64,000 nucleotides of DNA from Flavivirga spongiicola (GTDB taxonomy: Bacteria; Bacteroidota; Bacteroidia; Flavobacteriales; Flavobacteriaceae), in contig NZ_JAUOEO010000001.1 of assembly GCF_030540825.1 (NCBI RefSeq), positions 1,399,001-1,463,000 of the forward strand, read 5' to 3'. The notes beneath the pieces are model-generated. The model did not search any database. It saw only the letters and a list, made by a program, of their open reading frames with translations, and had not been told where the DNA came from. This document shows, piece after piece, positions 43,861 to 51,902 of the stretch; the first letter of the stretch is position 1, and each line of letters opens with the position of its first letter. Made by a program: the position numbers and the translations under genes.

Positions 43861-45165
43861 TCATTTATTTAAGTAAAACTTATCCTCAACCTGTTTCATT
43901 TTTTTTAAGAATTGGTTTTTATAACTTGAACTGTTATTTGAAGGATAAAACCATTTACCTGAGTTATTCAAGTATTGAATTTCTAAAGTTGTATTTGGTG
44001 CTAAATCTCTCTTTATAATCTCTATTTTTGAATCATTTTCAATCTTCAATCTTTGCCATTCATTTGGGGAACAAAAGATATATGGGTTTCTAGAAATTGC
44101 ATTAGCTCCCCAGTATTCATCTGACGTCATTTTAAACTCGCTAAATTTTTGAGATATGATTTTTATAGTATTTACATGATAAGCTTTTTTAAAATTGTAA
44201 GAAGATGTCATATTTGACAAAAATACGGTGTCATTAAAATAGTGCAATAAAATTGATATGTTAGTTTTTATATATTTCCTAAAGGGATTGGTTGGGAAAT
44301 CTGTGGTGTCATATCTAATTTCAAGGATTTTTAAATTTTTTGCAAAACAATCCATGTAACCATTATATTTTTCTCCTTTAAAACTTACCCTATATACTTT
44401 TTGATGGTTTTTATAATAAATAGAATCTAGCTCAAAATTATATTTTTTCCAATTTTTTGATAAAACACCATATTTTATAAGCCTTAAATATTGGTTTAAA
44501 TTAGCTGATCCATTTAGCCAAGAACCATGTTCTAAATTATATTTTTTCTTAACACTCTCTTTCCAAAGAGAGTCAATATTGGCTAACTTGGTATTTTTAT
44601 AAAAAAATTTATATCTAGACAAATAAGATGCATTATGTAAATTACCCATGTTTATGGCGTACCCTAGACCCTGAGCAAAAAGTACATATTTGTCATTATA
44701 TTTTACCTTCTCTTTATAATAAGCTTTAGATACATAATTATAGTTGGGAAGACTATTATTAAAACTTTTATGTATTTTTTTGAAAAAATCTCTTGGAGAT
44801 ATTTCATCATCTAAATTTTTATTTCCAATTATTATCTCGCCAAGCGTTATAATATCTTGCTCCAAATAAATAATGTGATTTGGTAAGCTCAAAAAGTTCT
44901 GGATATTAATCTCTTTTTTTTTATACCCAAGAAATGAAATACTTAATACATCTTCTGGCGTACCCCTTAAACTTAGGTTAAAAAAACCATTTTTATCGGT
45001 TGTAGCTCCTATGCTTTTATTACCACATATAATTGTAGCACTTTCTAAGGGAGTTTGGAGTTGGTCAAGTATTCTTCCCCTAAGGGTATAATCAACATTT
45101 TGCGCCTGTAGAGAAAATAGAAAAACTGTAAATAATATATATATAAGGCTACTTTTTAACAACAT
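43861..45165 (-). CDS. Secreted protein with carboxypeptidase-regulatory-like domain
   Basis: This 434-residue protein has a signal peptide (MLLKSSLIYILFTVFLFSLQAQ). An N-terminal CarboxypepD_reg-like beta domain follows (about 27-112; LRGRILDQLQTPLESATII, then FLGYKKKEINI). The remaining 300 residues (SKAYYKEKVKYNDKYVLFAQGLGYAINMG onwards) resemble Bacteroidota outer-membrane-associated proteins of unknown function; no TonB plug or barrel is evident. It is the last of three overlapping genes behind a beta-propeller lipoprotein. The operon is bracketed by tRNA-Tyr 3'-end copies, so it is probable cargo. Codon use is more AT-rich than in the ilv genes. Confidence 0.75.
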   Translation of the reverse strand: MLLKSSLIYILFTVFLFSLQAQNVDYTLRGRILDQLQTPLESATIICGNKSIGATTDKNGFFNLSLRGTPEDVLSISFLGYKKKEINIQNFLSLPNHIIYLEQDIITLGEIIIGNKNLDDEISPRDFFKKIHKSFNNSLPNYNYVSKAYYKEKVKYNDKYVLFAQGLGYAINMGNLHNASYLSRYKFFYKNTKLANIDSLWKESVKKKYNLEHGSWLNGSANLNQYLRLIKYGVLSKNWKKYNFELDSIYYKNHQKVYRVSFKGEKYNGYMDCFAKNLKILEIRYDTTDFPTNPFRKYIKTNISILLHYFNDTVFLSNMTSSYNFKKAYHVNTIKIISQKFSEFKMTSDEYWGANAISRNPYIFCSPNEWQRLKIENDSKIEIIKRDLAPNTTLEIQYLNNSGKWFYPSNNSSSYKNQFLKKMKQVEDKFYLNK

Positions 45166-45325
45166 TTCCGAAAATTAAGAATCTATAAAATTTTTGTTCA
45201 GTATTTGAATCTATTATCGTATAAACTTTTGATTCACCAATTTTACCAGTTGTATCAAACTTCATAATCACTTGTTTGTCCCATATAGCTAGAGGTAGTA
45301 AACAGAAAAACAGTAGTTTTTTCAT
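45149..45325 (-). CDS. 58-residue small exported protein in the propeller operon
   Basis: The start codon overlaps the stop of the upstream beta-propeller gene as ATGA, and the end overlaps the next gene's start by 17 bases, so it is embedded in a tightly coupled operon. The product starts with a short hydrophobic signal (MKKLLFFCLLPLAIWD) followed by about 40 polar residues including VIMKFDTTGKIGESKVYTI. The hydrophobic start and the double overlap support a real gene. I do not recognise the family; one alternative is the detached end of a propeller protein, because the DTTGKIG segment looks like one propeller strand. Confidence 0.6.
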   Translation of the reverse strand: MKKLLFFCLLPLAIWDKQVIMKFDTTGKIGESKVYTIIDSNTEQKFYRFLIFGNVVKK

Positions 45326-46482
45326 TGGTTATCTAATTTAAATTTAAACAAAGTAAACTCTTCTTTTAAATCATCTGGAGGTAGCTGGGCATAGTAGTAT
45401 GGTTCTATATACCCTATTATTCTGAAACCTATTGGTACATTGACATCGCCTATTAAGTTATTATCTCTATATACTTGTAAACCATCCATTTTAGATGGTT
45501 TATCTTTTTGATATCCTCTAAATAATATTCCTGTATCTGGTATGCTCTTTAAATATTTATAATATCCGAATTGGGCTCTGTCTGTTTTATAAACACCTAC
45601 ATAATTATCTGTTGTTGTTACTTCAGGATACTCAGCACTAATATTTCTGCCTTTATTACCATATTTGGAGGTAATAATATTGTCTTCTTTCGCCCTATAA
45701 ATTAAACTATCTGCTTCAAAACTAAATAATAGTTCATCCTTAGATTTTGTAAATAACACATTACTAAATTGTGGTATGTATTCATAATCCTGATAAATAG
45801 GAGAATAATTGCAAAACATATTTTCTATTTTATTATTTTTTAAATCTAATGTAGCTATAGTATTAAATTCATCATAAAAAACTCTTGAAGTATATGCGTT
45901 AACCTTTGGATGAGTCGTTGATATTGAGAACAATAATTTTCCAGAATTTAAAAAACTTAGATTTAACCCAGGGTAATTTACTTCATATAGACCAAGATAA
46001 TGCGGCTTAGGATCATTAAATAATTTTTTAATATTTGTACTTTCATTACTAAAATTGAGTCTTGAAGATTTTTCTTTTTTCCAAGTTCTATTATTTACAA
46101 TATAGTAATCATAAGAAGACCCAATAATAAAAATTTGATCATCATGCACAGTATAATCTACCCATTTTTTTGATGGAATCTCATTAGGTCCTCTCCCCCT
46201 ACTTAAAACTTTGTTTTTAAAATTGAAATTTGTATCGTAAATGTAAAAAGAACCATAATAAAAATCTCCAAAAATTAATTTATCATCTAAGCATGACCAT
46301 CTTCCAACAAGAGACGTTTTACTTCCATCTATAGAAATGGTATCCATAGATATGCTATTAAACGATATATTACTATTTCCAGTATAAGGAACATCCTTGT
46401 AAGAATTAACATTTTTATTAATACATGCAAATAGTAAAAAAAATGCTGTTATGTAAACAATTTTATATAGTCTCTGTTTCAT
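45322..46482 (-). CDS. 6-bladed beta-propeller lipoprotein
   Basis: This 386-residue protein has a lipoprotein signal with Cys20 (LLFACINKN). The mature part matches the Bacteroidota 6-bladed beta-propeller type. Blade-like segments are GRWSCLDDKLIFGDFYYGSF, ILSRGRGPNEIPSKKWVDY (the RGRGPNE motif is a frequent mark of this group), YYIVNNRTWKKE and a C-terminal YRDNNLIGDVNVPIGFRIIG. Its role is unknown; such proteins are extracytoplasmic and often lie beside small exported proteins. It starts the operon that continues with the 58-residue and CarboxypepD_reg-like genes. Confidence 0.78.
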   Translation of the reverse strand: MKQRLYKIVYITAFFLLFACINKNVNSYKDVPYTGNSNISFNSISMDTISIDGSKTSLVGRWSCLDDKLIFGDFYYGSFYIYDTNFNFKNKVLSRGRGPNEIPSKKWVDYTVHDDQIFIIGSSYDYYIVNNRTWKKEKSSRLNFSNESTNIKKLFNDPKPHYLGLYEVNYPGLNLSFLNSGKLLFSISTTHPKVNAYTSRVFYDEFNTIATLDLKNNKIENMFCNYSPIYQDYEYIPQFSNVLFTKSKDELLFSFEADSLIYRAKEDNIITSKYGNKGRNISAEYPEVTTTDNYVGVYKTDRAQFGYYKYLKSIPDTGILFRGYQKDKPSKMDGLQVYRDNNLIGDVNVPIGFRIIGYIEPYYYAQLPPDDLKEEFTLFKFKLDNQ

Positions 46483-46898
46483 GTTTCTATCATTTTTTCA
46501 GATTCGTAAAAAGCATAGAACTACATAAGTATAAATGAAGTTCTATGCAACAACTTATTAGTTCTATAAATAATAATTTTCAGACTAAATACCACATTCT
46601 CCTTGACCACTCATAAACTCAGCACATTTTTTCCTTAATGAAATTTGATTTCAAAATTTTTTAATACAATTCCCACGAATTTAAATCATTATCACAACGA
46701 GCTTTTATACAATTTGTTGTTTGACAAAAATTTAACATTTTTAACTATAAGTCTAACCTATTAGTTTTTTTTGACAAATATTATAATAATAATAATGCTG
46801 CTTGATTAGATGGAGTTTTAAACCTTTAATTGCCTCCCCGATAGCGTGGATTTGTAATTTTATTACGGTAATATTAAATGAGAAATGGTATTAATATA
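46483..46898. other. Intergenic region upstream of the propeller operon
   Basis: These 416 bases are strongly AT-rich with no plausible ORF. The part next to 46482 should contain the promoter for the operon, but I see no perfect TAnnTTTG. A CCGATAGCGTGG segment near 46848 resembles a fragment of an extragenic repeat. Confidence 0.4.
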
Positions 46899-46986
46899 GA
46901 GAGCAGGATTAAAGATCCTAGTTCCCCGCTCGTGAAAATGAAAAGTAACACTGCTATCGCATTGCACTTTTTTTATTTTAAAATAT
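46899..46986. repeat. 88-base repeat, copy B
   Basis: This is the ungapped partner of 43515-43602, in the same orientation, again starting with the 12-base tRNA-Tyr 3' core GAGAGCAGGATT. It lies 75 bases from the intact tRNA gene. Two copies suggest repeated integration or internal duplication of element ends. Confidence 0.75.
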
Positions 46987-47023
46987 ATCCTAAAGCAAGC
47001 TTTGGATATATTTTAAAATAAAA
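46971..47023. repeat. Long perfect hairpin near tRNA-Tyr
   Basis: The 20-base arms 46971-46990 and 47004-47023 are perfectly complementary, and the 13-base centre adds AAAGC/GCTTT, giving a stem of about 25 pairs. It adjoins the tRNA terminator hairpin. Confidence 0.8.
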
Positions 47024-47050
47024 AAAGTTTGCATTTCCATGCAAACTTTT
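47023..47050 (-). terminator. tRNA-Tyr terminator
   Basis: AAAAGTTTGCAT and ATGCAAACTTTT form a perfect 12-base stem with a 4-base loop, followed on the minus strand by a T-run. It begins 10 bases after the tRNA 3' end. Confidence 0.85.
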
Positions 47051-47059
47051 CGAGTTAAG

Positions 47060-47141
<82 letters not shown>

Positions 47142-47201
47142 CAAACTGAGCGCAAATATATTATTGTTCTTTAATTTTACAAATAAAAATTCTATATTTT
47201 T

Positions 47202-49913
47202 TTACAACTCGTAACGTAACCTAAATGATAAAAACAATGGTTGAATGTAATATTCTGTTGCACTTACAGATATATTACTTGTACTACTATTATTCTGCGA
47301 CTTCGTATCAAATAAATTTGTTGCTTTTATTTCATACTCAAGCTTAGCATCTTTATTTTTTCGATAAGATAAGGACGCATTTAAAAACTCATAACTATTT
47401 ATAGTGCCTGATGCATCACTAAAATCATTATAGGTATAGTCTGTTCTGAATGTAAAAGATTTTAATATAAGCGCATCAACTTCTATTGAAGGTGCCTTTG
47501 TAAAGAACTTCGTATTATTAGCGCCTTGGTTGTTATCTTGAATGCTATAACGATATCCAATATCAATATTGGGTGCTTTTCTGAAATTAGTCCGTAACCC
47601 TGCTCTATACGTTTGTGAAAAACTTTCATTTACAGACTGTTCGTTCTGTATAAACTGGTTATATTTTGAATAGTTAAAATTACCTCTCACATTCGCCTTT
47701 AATTTTCCAAAGGTACGTTCAAACCTTCCACTGGCACTTAAACTTTCGTCTGCAAAGCCCGAATTAAATGGTGAACTAACCCGTATCACACTTCCGGGTT
47801 CAAAAATAGATGTGTTTCTTATATTATCTATGCTTTTGTTATAATTAATATTAGCAAACACATTCGTATAATTAAACATATTAAAACTAAAATAGGACAA
47901 ATTTACATTATGAGATAAGGCACTTTCCAGATCCGGATTACCAGAAAACAAAGCATTATAATTATTAAGTACCAAACCACTTGCAAATTTAGACACATCT
48001 GTAAACTGCGTTCGCATTCCATAGTTTAAAACAATTTGCTCACTCTTTTTAAGTTGCATTCTCATATTAAAATCCGGTAGTAATCTAAAAAAATTATCGG
48101 TTACCTGATTATTAAATTGCGTGTTTTTCGCACTGTAAGCATGTGCTGAAAAACCTGGCGTAAATGTAAAAATACCTGACTTCAACCTATAGTGTACACC
48201 TAAATACACATCACTAAAATCATACTTAATAGTGTTTGTGTCTATACCACCATTAATGGTTGGTGTTGGGTTAAATTGGGAACCATCATCTAAAAACTGA
48301 AAAATATTAGAGTCGAATTTTTGGCTGCTTAATATGGTTCCTAAAGTGAAATTAATATCACTTTTATTATTTAAGATATTCCAATAATCTAATTTTGCAT
48401 CTGTTTGGTTCGACTTAACTCGTTTATCTTGTGCTATATTATAATCTAGTTGTGCGCCATCTAAACCTAAATTATTCGCGGTGTCATCATAATTAACTTT
48501 ATCTTCTAAAATAGCATTATAAAAGGGATCTTCGTCCTGTAGCAAATGCTGAATTTCTAATGCAAAAATGTTAGTGTCGTCTAGTGTATAGTAATAGTTT
48601 AAATTCTGATTAATACTATAAGGACTTGATTTTTCTAACTGATTAATATCCCCAATAACAGATGAGAAAAACCCTTGGTCTTGTGATTCTTTTGATACGC
48701 GACCTAAAATATCATAATCTAATTGATTATTAGCATTAGGCTTATACTTGCCAGATAGTTTTATCATGCCCAAATCACTACGTTGAATCGTATTATTTCT
48801 CGTGCTTTCTTCTGGAATACCAAGATCCGGGTTTGTATATTGCACATCTCTATTTTCTTGTAATTCTGTTTTACTATTAGAAAAAATAGTAAAACCACTT
48901 AAGTCTAAAGATTTATTAGGGGACCAGCTAAAATTTGCTGCTCCAAATTTGGTGTTAATATCTTTTGCTCTATTATTCTGTGTTGTTAAAAATCCGAGGT
49001 TATTACTCCCTAAATTAATATTGGTTCCGCTTTGACGACTTGGACCTCTAAACCCACCCGTAAAATTGAAATAATCGCGCCGCGTAAAGGCAATTTCTCC
49101 TAAATTATTTAAATCTGTAATTACATTGATACTATATTCTGGACTGTAATAAAACAATTTTGGTTGAAACAAATACAATTCATTCTCATTTGCAGTTCCT
49201 CCTCCTGCTGTAATGTTACCAAACCAAAAATTCTTCTTCCCTTCTTTTAATTTAATATTTATGGCAATATTATCTTGATTATTGGTAACCCCCCTTAATT
49301 GCCCAACCTCTGCATAGTTTTTAAGTACTTCTACCTTGTCTACTGCATTCGATGGAATGTTTTTTGTAGCTAGCTTTGAATCACCATCAAAAAAATCTTT
49401 CCCTTCAACCATCACTTTAGAGACTACTTTACCTTCTACTTCTACGTCTCCATCATCATTAATTTCTACACCTGGTAAATTTTCAAGTACGTCTTCTAAT
49501 TTCCTTTCTGTACCTCGATTAAAAGAATCTGCGTTATAAATAATTGTATCTCCTTTTATAGTCACTGGCATTTCGTAAACTAATTCTATTTCATCTAAAG
49601 TATTATCATACTCCAATATGAAGTCTTTAGTGATCGTTTCCTCTTTAGTTTCTAATAGTTCTTCACTCTTTTTTGTACCGATATAACTCACTTGAATTTT
49701 ATATGCTGTATTCTTTTTCAAACTAAGTTTATAGCGCCCCTGATCATTTGTAATTCCATAAGAATCTAAAGCATTTGTTTTTTGATTTATAGCAACAACA
49801 TTAGCTAACTCAAAAGGGTTCCCTATACTATCTTTTACGACACCTTCCAGCCTGATTTGAGCAAGAAGCGAACTTGTTACCAGAAAGAGTAACATGGTTA
49901 TTTTAAATTTCAT
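47202..49913 (-). CDS. TonB-dependent receptor-like outer-membrane beta-barrel protein
   Basis: This 903-residue protein has a signal peptide (to about residue 18), a CarboxypepD_reg-like domain (about 20-105; LEGVVKDSIGNPFELANVV), a plug-like region (LEDVLENLPGVEINDDGDVEVEG) and a barrel of the outer-membrane beta-barrel type ending LSFRLRYEL. It differs from SusC proteins in length and in having no SusD partner. It is 35 bases downstream of a GLPGLI gene and on the same strand as a second one, so it forms a receptor-GLPGLI unit. A two-component system is divergent upstream. The ligand is unknown; peptides or metal chelates are possibilities. Confidence 0.88.
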   Translation of the reverse strand: MKFKITMLLFLVTSSLLAQIRLEGVVKDSIGNPFELANVVAINQKTNALDSYGITNDQGRYKLSLKKNTAYKIQVSYIGTKKSEELLETKEETITKDFILEYDNTLDEIELVYEMPVTIKGDTIIYNADSFNRGTERKLEDVLENLPGVEINDDGDVEVEGKVVSKVMVEGKDFFDGDSKLATKNIPSNAVDKVEVLKNYAEVGQLRGVTNNQDNIAINIKLKEGKKNFWFGNITAGGGTANENELYLFQPKLFYYSPEYSINVITDLNNLGEIAFTRRDYFNFTGGFRGPSRQSGTNINLGSNNLGFLTTQNNRAKDINTKFGAANFSWSPNKSLDLSGFTIFSNSKTELQENRDVQYTNPDLGIPEESTRNNTIQRSDLGMIKLSGKYKPNANNQLDYDILGRVSKESQDQGFFSSVIGDINQLEKSSPYSINQNLNYYYTLDDTNIFALEIQHLLQDEDPFYNAILEDKVNYDDTANNLGLDGAQLDYNIAQDKRVKSNQTDAKLDYWNILNNKSDINFTLGTILSSQKFDSNIFQFLDDGSQFNPTPTINGGIDTNTIKYDFSDVYLGVHYRLKSGIFTFTPGFSAHAYSAKNTQFNNQVTDNFFRLLPDFNMRMQLKKSEQIVLNYGMRTQFTDVSKFASGLVLNNYNALFSGNPDLESALSHNVNLSYFSFNMFNYTNVFANINYNKSIDNIRNTSIFEPGSVIRVSSPFNSGFADESLSASGRFERTFGKLKANVRGNFNYSKYNQFIQNEQSVNESFSQTYRAGLRTNFRKAPNIDIGYRYSIQDNNQGANNTKFFTKAPSIEVDALILKSFTFRTDYTYNDFSDASGTINSYEFLNASLSYRKNKDAKLEYEIKATNLFDTKSQNNSSTSNISVSATEYYIQPLFLSFRLRYEL

Positions 49914-49948
49914 TAAATATTTTTTGATTGATTATATATTTATGCAAA

Positions 49949-50827
49949 CTACCTTCTTCTTCCACCTGGACGACCACCTCCTCTACTAAAGTTTTCTCGC
50001 ATTTCTTCGGTTTTCTTTTTTACTATAGCATGGTATGCTTCTTTTGATACTTCTTTTCCTTTTGATGGCGCTTTAATGACTCCTTTCTCTTCTGGATTCA
50101 TAATAATTTTAGAACATAAAATAGTGGTTCTCCCTTCATTAACTTCTAAAATTAAACCTGGTAGCCCCCAATACTCCCCCGGACCTTGATTTATCGGAAT
50201 TTGAGGGGTATACCATACCACTACCTCAACAAGATTAGGGTTTTCTTCTTTTGTAGAAAGGTTTTTTGTCTGAGTAGAATCTTTCTCAGTATTTCCTTCT
50301 CTATTCGGAGGTCTTCTAAAGCTATTGAAATCAAAATCAGTATTCTTTTTTGCAGCTGTTGCCTTAAAACAGGTATACTTCCCTATTTGCTTTGTTTCAC
50401 TGCCCATAACCCATTTTAATTGCGGTAAGGAATCTTTAATCAAAAATTGCTTCCCAAAAAACTCTTGGTCTTGTAATAATGTTTGCTCTTTGACATTTTT
50501 ATATTGATCGCCTGCCGTGAAACTGCTCATCATACCTCTCCAACGCCCAGTTCGAGCACCAGGGGCTTCAAGTTTTTCCTCCTCCTTATAAATAGATTCT
50601 ATTTGATTAAACGTTAGAATATATGTTTTTTCAAACATGCTTTTCATGCGCTCTGAAATACGTTTTTTTTGATCTTCACTTATTTGTCTTCCTTCAAACC
50701 TACTCATATCCAGAGTTGTTTTAGTTTGATAATATGCCTTTCCCTGAAAGTCTTTTTGAGCAAATGACATGGAAGTCATTAAAAGCAAAAAAACAAAAGT
50801 TGCTAATCTTATAGAATTTGTATTCAT
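49949..50827 (-). CDS. GLPGLI family protein (downstream copy)
   Basis: This 292-residue protein has a signal peptide ending near SFAQ (residue 23) and the family-defining motif in YWGLPGLILEVNEGRTTILCSKI, near 215-240. The N-terminal part, KDFQGKAYYQTKTTLDM, and LTFNQIESIYKEEEKLEAP are shared with its neighbour at 50934. The C-terminus is Gly/Arg-rich (SRGGGRPGGRRR). GLPGLI proteins are secreted and confined largely to Bacteroidota; their function is unknown, but they often accompany outer-membrane receptors as here. It lies between the barrel protein and the paralogue. Confidence 0.92.
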   Translation of the reverse strand: MNTNSIRLATFVFLLLMTSMSFAQKDFQGKAYYQTKTTLDMSRFEGRQISEDQKKRISERMKSMFEKTYILTFNQIESIYKEEEKLEAPGARTGRWRGMMSSFTAGDQYKNVKEQTLLQDQEFFGKQFLIKDSLPQLKWVMGSETKQIGKYTCFKATAAKKNTDFDFNSFRRPPNREGNTEKDSTQTKNLSTKEENPNLVEVVVWYTPQIPINQGPGEYWGLPGLILEVNEGRTTILCSKIIMNPEEKGVIKAPSKGKEVSKEAYHAIVKKKTEEMRENFSRGGGRPGGRRR

Positions 50828-50933
50828 TATAACAGAATATTTTAGTTAGGTTATTTAGCCTACGATTCAATTTTAATTTGACTAAAACCATCCTGTTTAG
50901 TTTAATCCCTAAACTGTTAAATAATTCTTAAAA

Positions 50934-51779
50934 CTAACCACCAATTCTAATTTCTATTCTTTCACTGTCACCACTATTTCTATCTGGATTGTAACGCTCT
51001 CTTTCTTCCTGCATTCTTTTTTCAACAACTTCTTCAAATTTTTCCTGAGTGATCTCTTTGCCTTTAGTTGGTTCTTTTATGGCTACTTTATTTTTTGGGT
51101 TTAAGACCACCTTGCTACATATAATAGTTTCCTGACCATCATGTACTTCTAAAATCAACCCCGGAAGGCCATAATATCCAGCTGGACCAGTATTTACAGG
51201 TATTTGAAGTGTATACCATGCCGTAATTGTTATTTCCTCCATTTGCGGTTCTTCCTCTTGCCCGGCATCTAAGTCTTTATCCCCATTAACACTAATCCCA
51301 CTTTCTACAACTTCAACCACACGTTTTGTAGTTGCTTTATAACAAGTATAATCACCAATATTTTTTGTCTCGCTTTCTAAGGTCCAGTCTTCTTTTTTAA
51401 GCACATCTTTAATTAGAAATATTTTACCAAACACCTCATTCTGAGATGTAAATCGATTTTCTTTTATATTTCGATATAAAATATCCGATCCATCAGCAGA
51501 TACAAATAGCATCTGCACACCTGCCGTTTGTGGTGCTTCGAGTTTTTCATCTTCTTTATAAATAGACGCTTCCTTATTAAAAGTTAAGATATAGGTTTTC
51601 TCAAATTGCTTTTTTAGCATCGCTATCATACGTTGATGCATTTCAGAATTCATTTGTGTACTATCTAGTTTAACATCTAATTGTCTTTTTGTTTTGTAAG
51701 TAGCAATTCCCTGAAAATCTTGAGCAACGGTGCTGTTAGAAAATAAAAATGCTAGCAATACAACTAATAACTGTTTCAT
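50934..51779 (-). CDS. GLPGLI family protein (upstream copy)
   Basis: This 281-residue protein has a signal peptide ending near TVAQ (residue 20), the motif YYGLPGLILEVHDGQETIICSKV, and the same body as the copy at 49949 (TYKTKRQLDVKLD, YILTFNKEASIYKEDEKLEAP). A tandem duplication followed by divergence is evident. It is first in the receptor unit, and its upstream region (51780-51902) is shared with a divergent histidine kinase and holds three GTTAAC boxes. On its side, CACATTTG (51807-51814, minus strand) is a one-mismatch -7 box about 23 bases from those boxes. Confidence 0.92.
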   Translation of the reverse strand: MKQLLVVLLAFLFSNSTVAQDFQGIATYKTKRQLDVKLDSTQMNSEMHQRMIAMLKKQFEKTYILTFNKEASIYKEDEKLEAPQTAGVQMLFVSADGSDILYRNIKENRFTSQNEVFGKIFLIKDVLKKEDWTLESETKNIGDYTCYKATTKRVVEVVESGISVNGDKDLDAGQEEEPQMEEITITAWYTLQIPVNTGPAGYYGLPGLILEVHDGQETIICSKVVLNPKNKVAIKEPTKGKEITQEKFEEVVEKRMQEERERYNPDRNSGDSERIEIRIGG

Positions 51780-51836
51780 TTTAATTCGATTTAATGATTA
51801 ATGCTACAAATGTGACTCTTCATTTAAAATATAATA

Positions 51837-51862
51837 GTTAACCAGTGTTAACGTGTGTTAAC
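51837..51862. promoter_or_regulatory. Triple GTTAAC operator between GLPGLI and histidine kinase genes
   Basis: GTTAAC occurs at 51837-51842, 51847-51852 and 51857-51862, exactly 10 bases apart (one helical turn). GTTAAC is itself palindromic, so each box is symmetrical. The array lies 23-28 bases from -7 boxes on both sides, the usual place for an activator between divergent promoters. OmpR-family regulators bind such phased direct repeats, and one is encoded at 53410. Direct binding is inferred. Confidence 0.65.
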
Positions 51863-51889
51863 CGATTCGTTTTATAAGGTTTTAACCTT

Positions 51890-51897
51890 TACTTTTG
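51890..51897 (+). promoter_or_regulatory. -7 element of the histidine kinase gene
   Basis: TACTTTTG is a perfect match to TAnnTTTG and ends 5 bases before ATG 51903. The transcript is therefore likely leaderless, and the further upstream GTG at 51855 would lie outside the mRNA. Confidence 0.6.
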
Positions 51898-51902
51898 GTA
51901 CT

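Noticed and set aside
51855..51902. GTG start at 51855 for the histidine kinase
   Set aside because: The added 16 residues lie within the operator and promoter region. The -7 box at 51890 and ATG 51903 give a coherent start.
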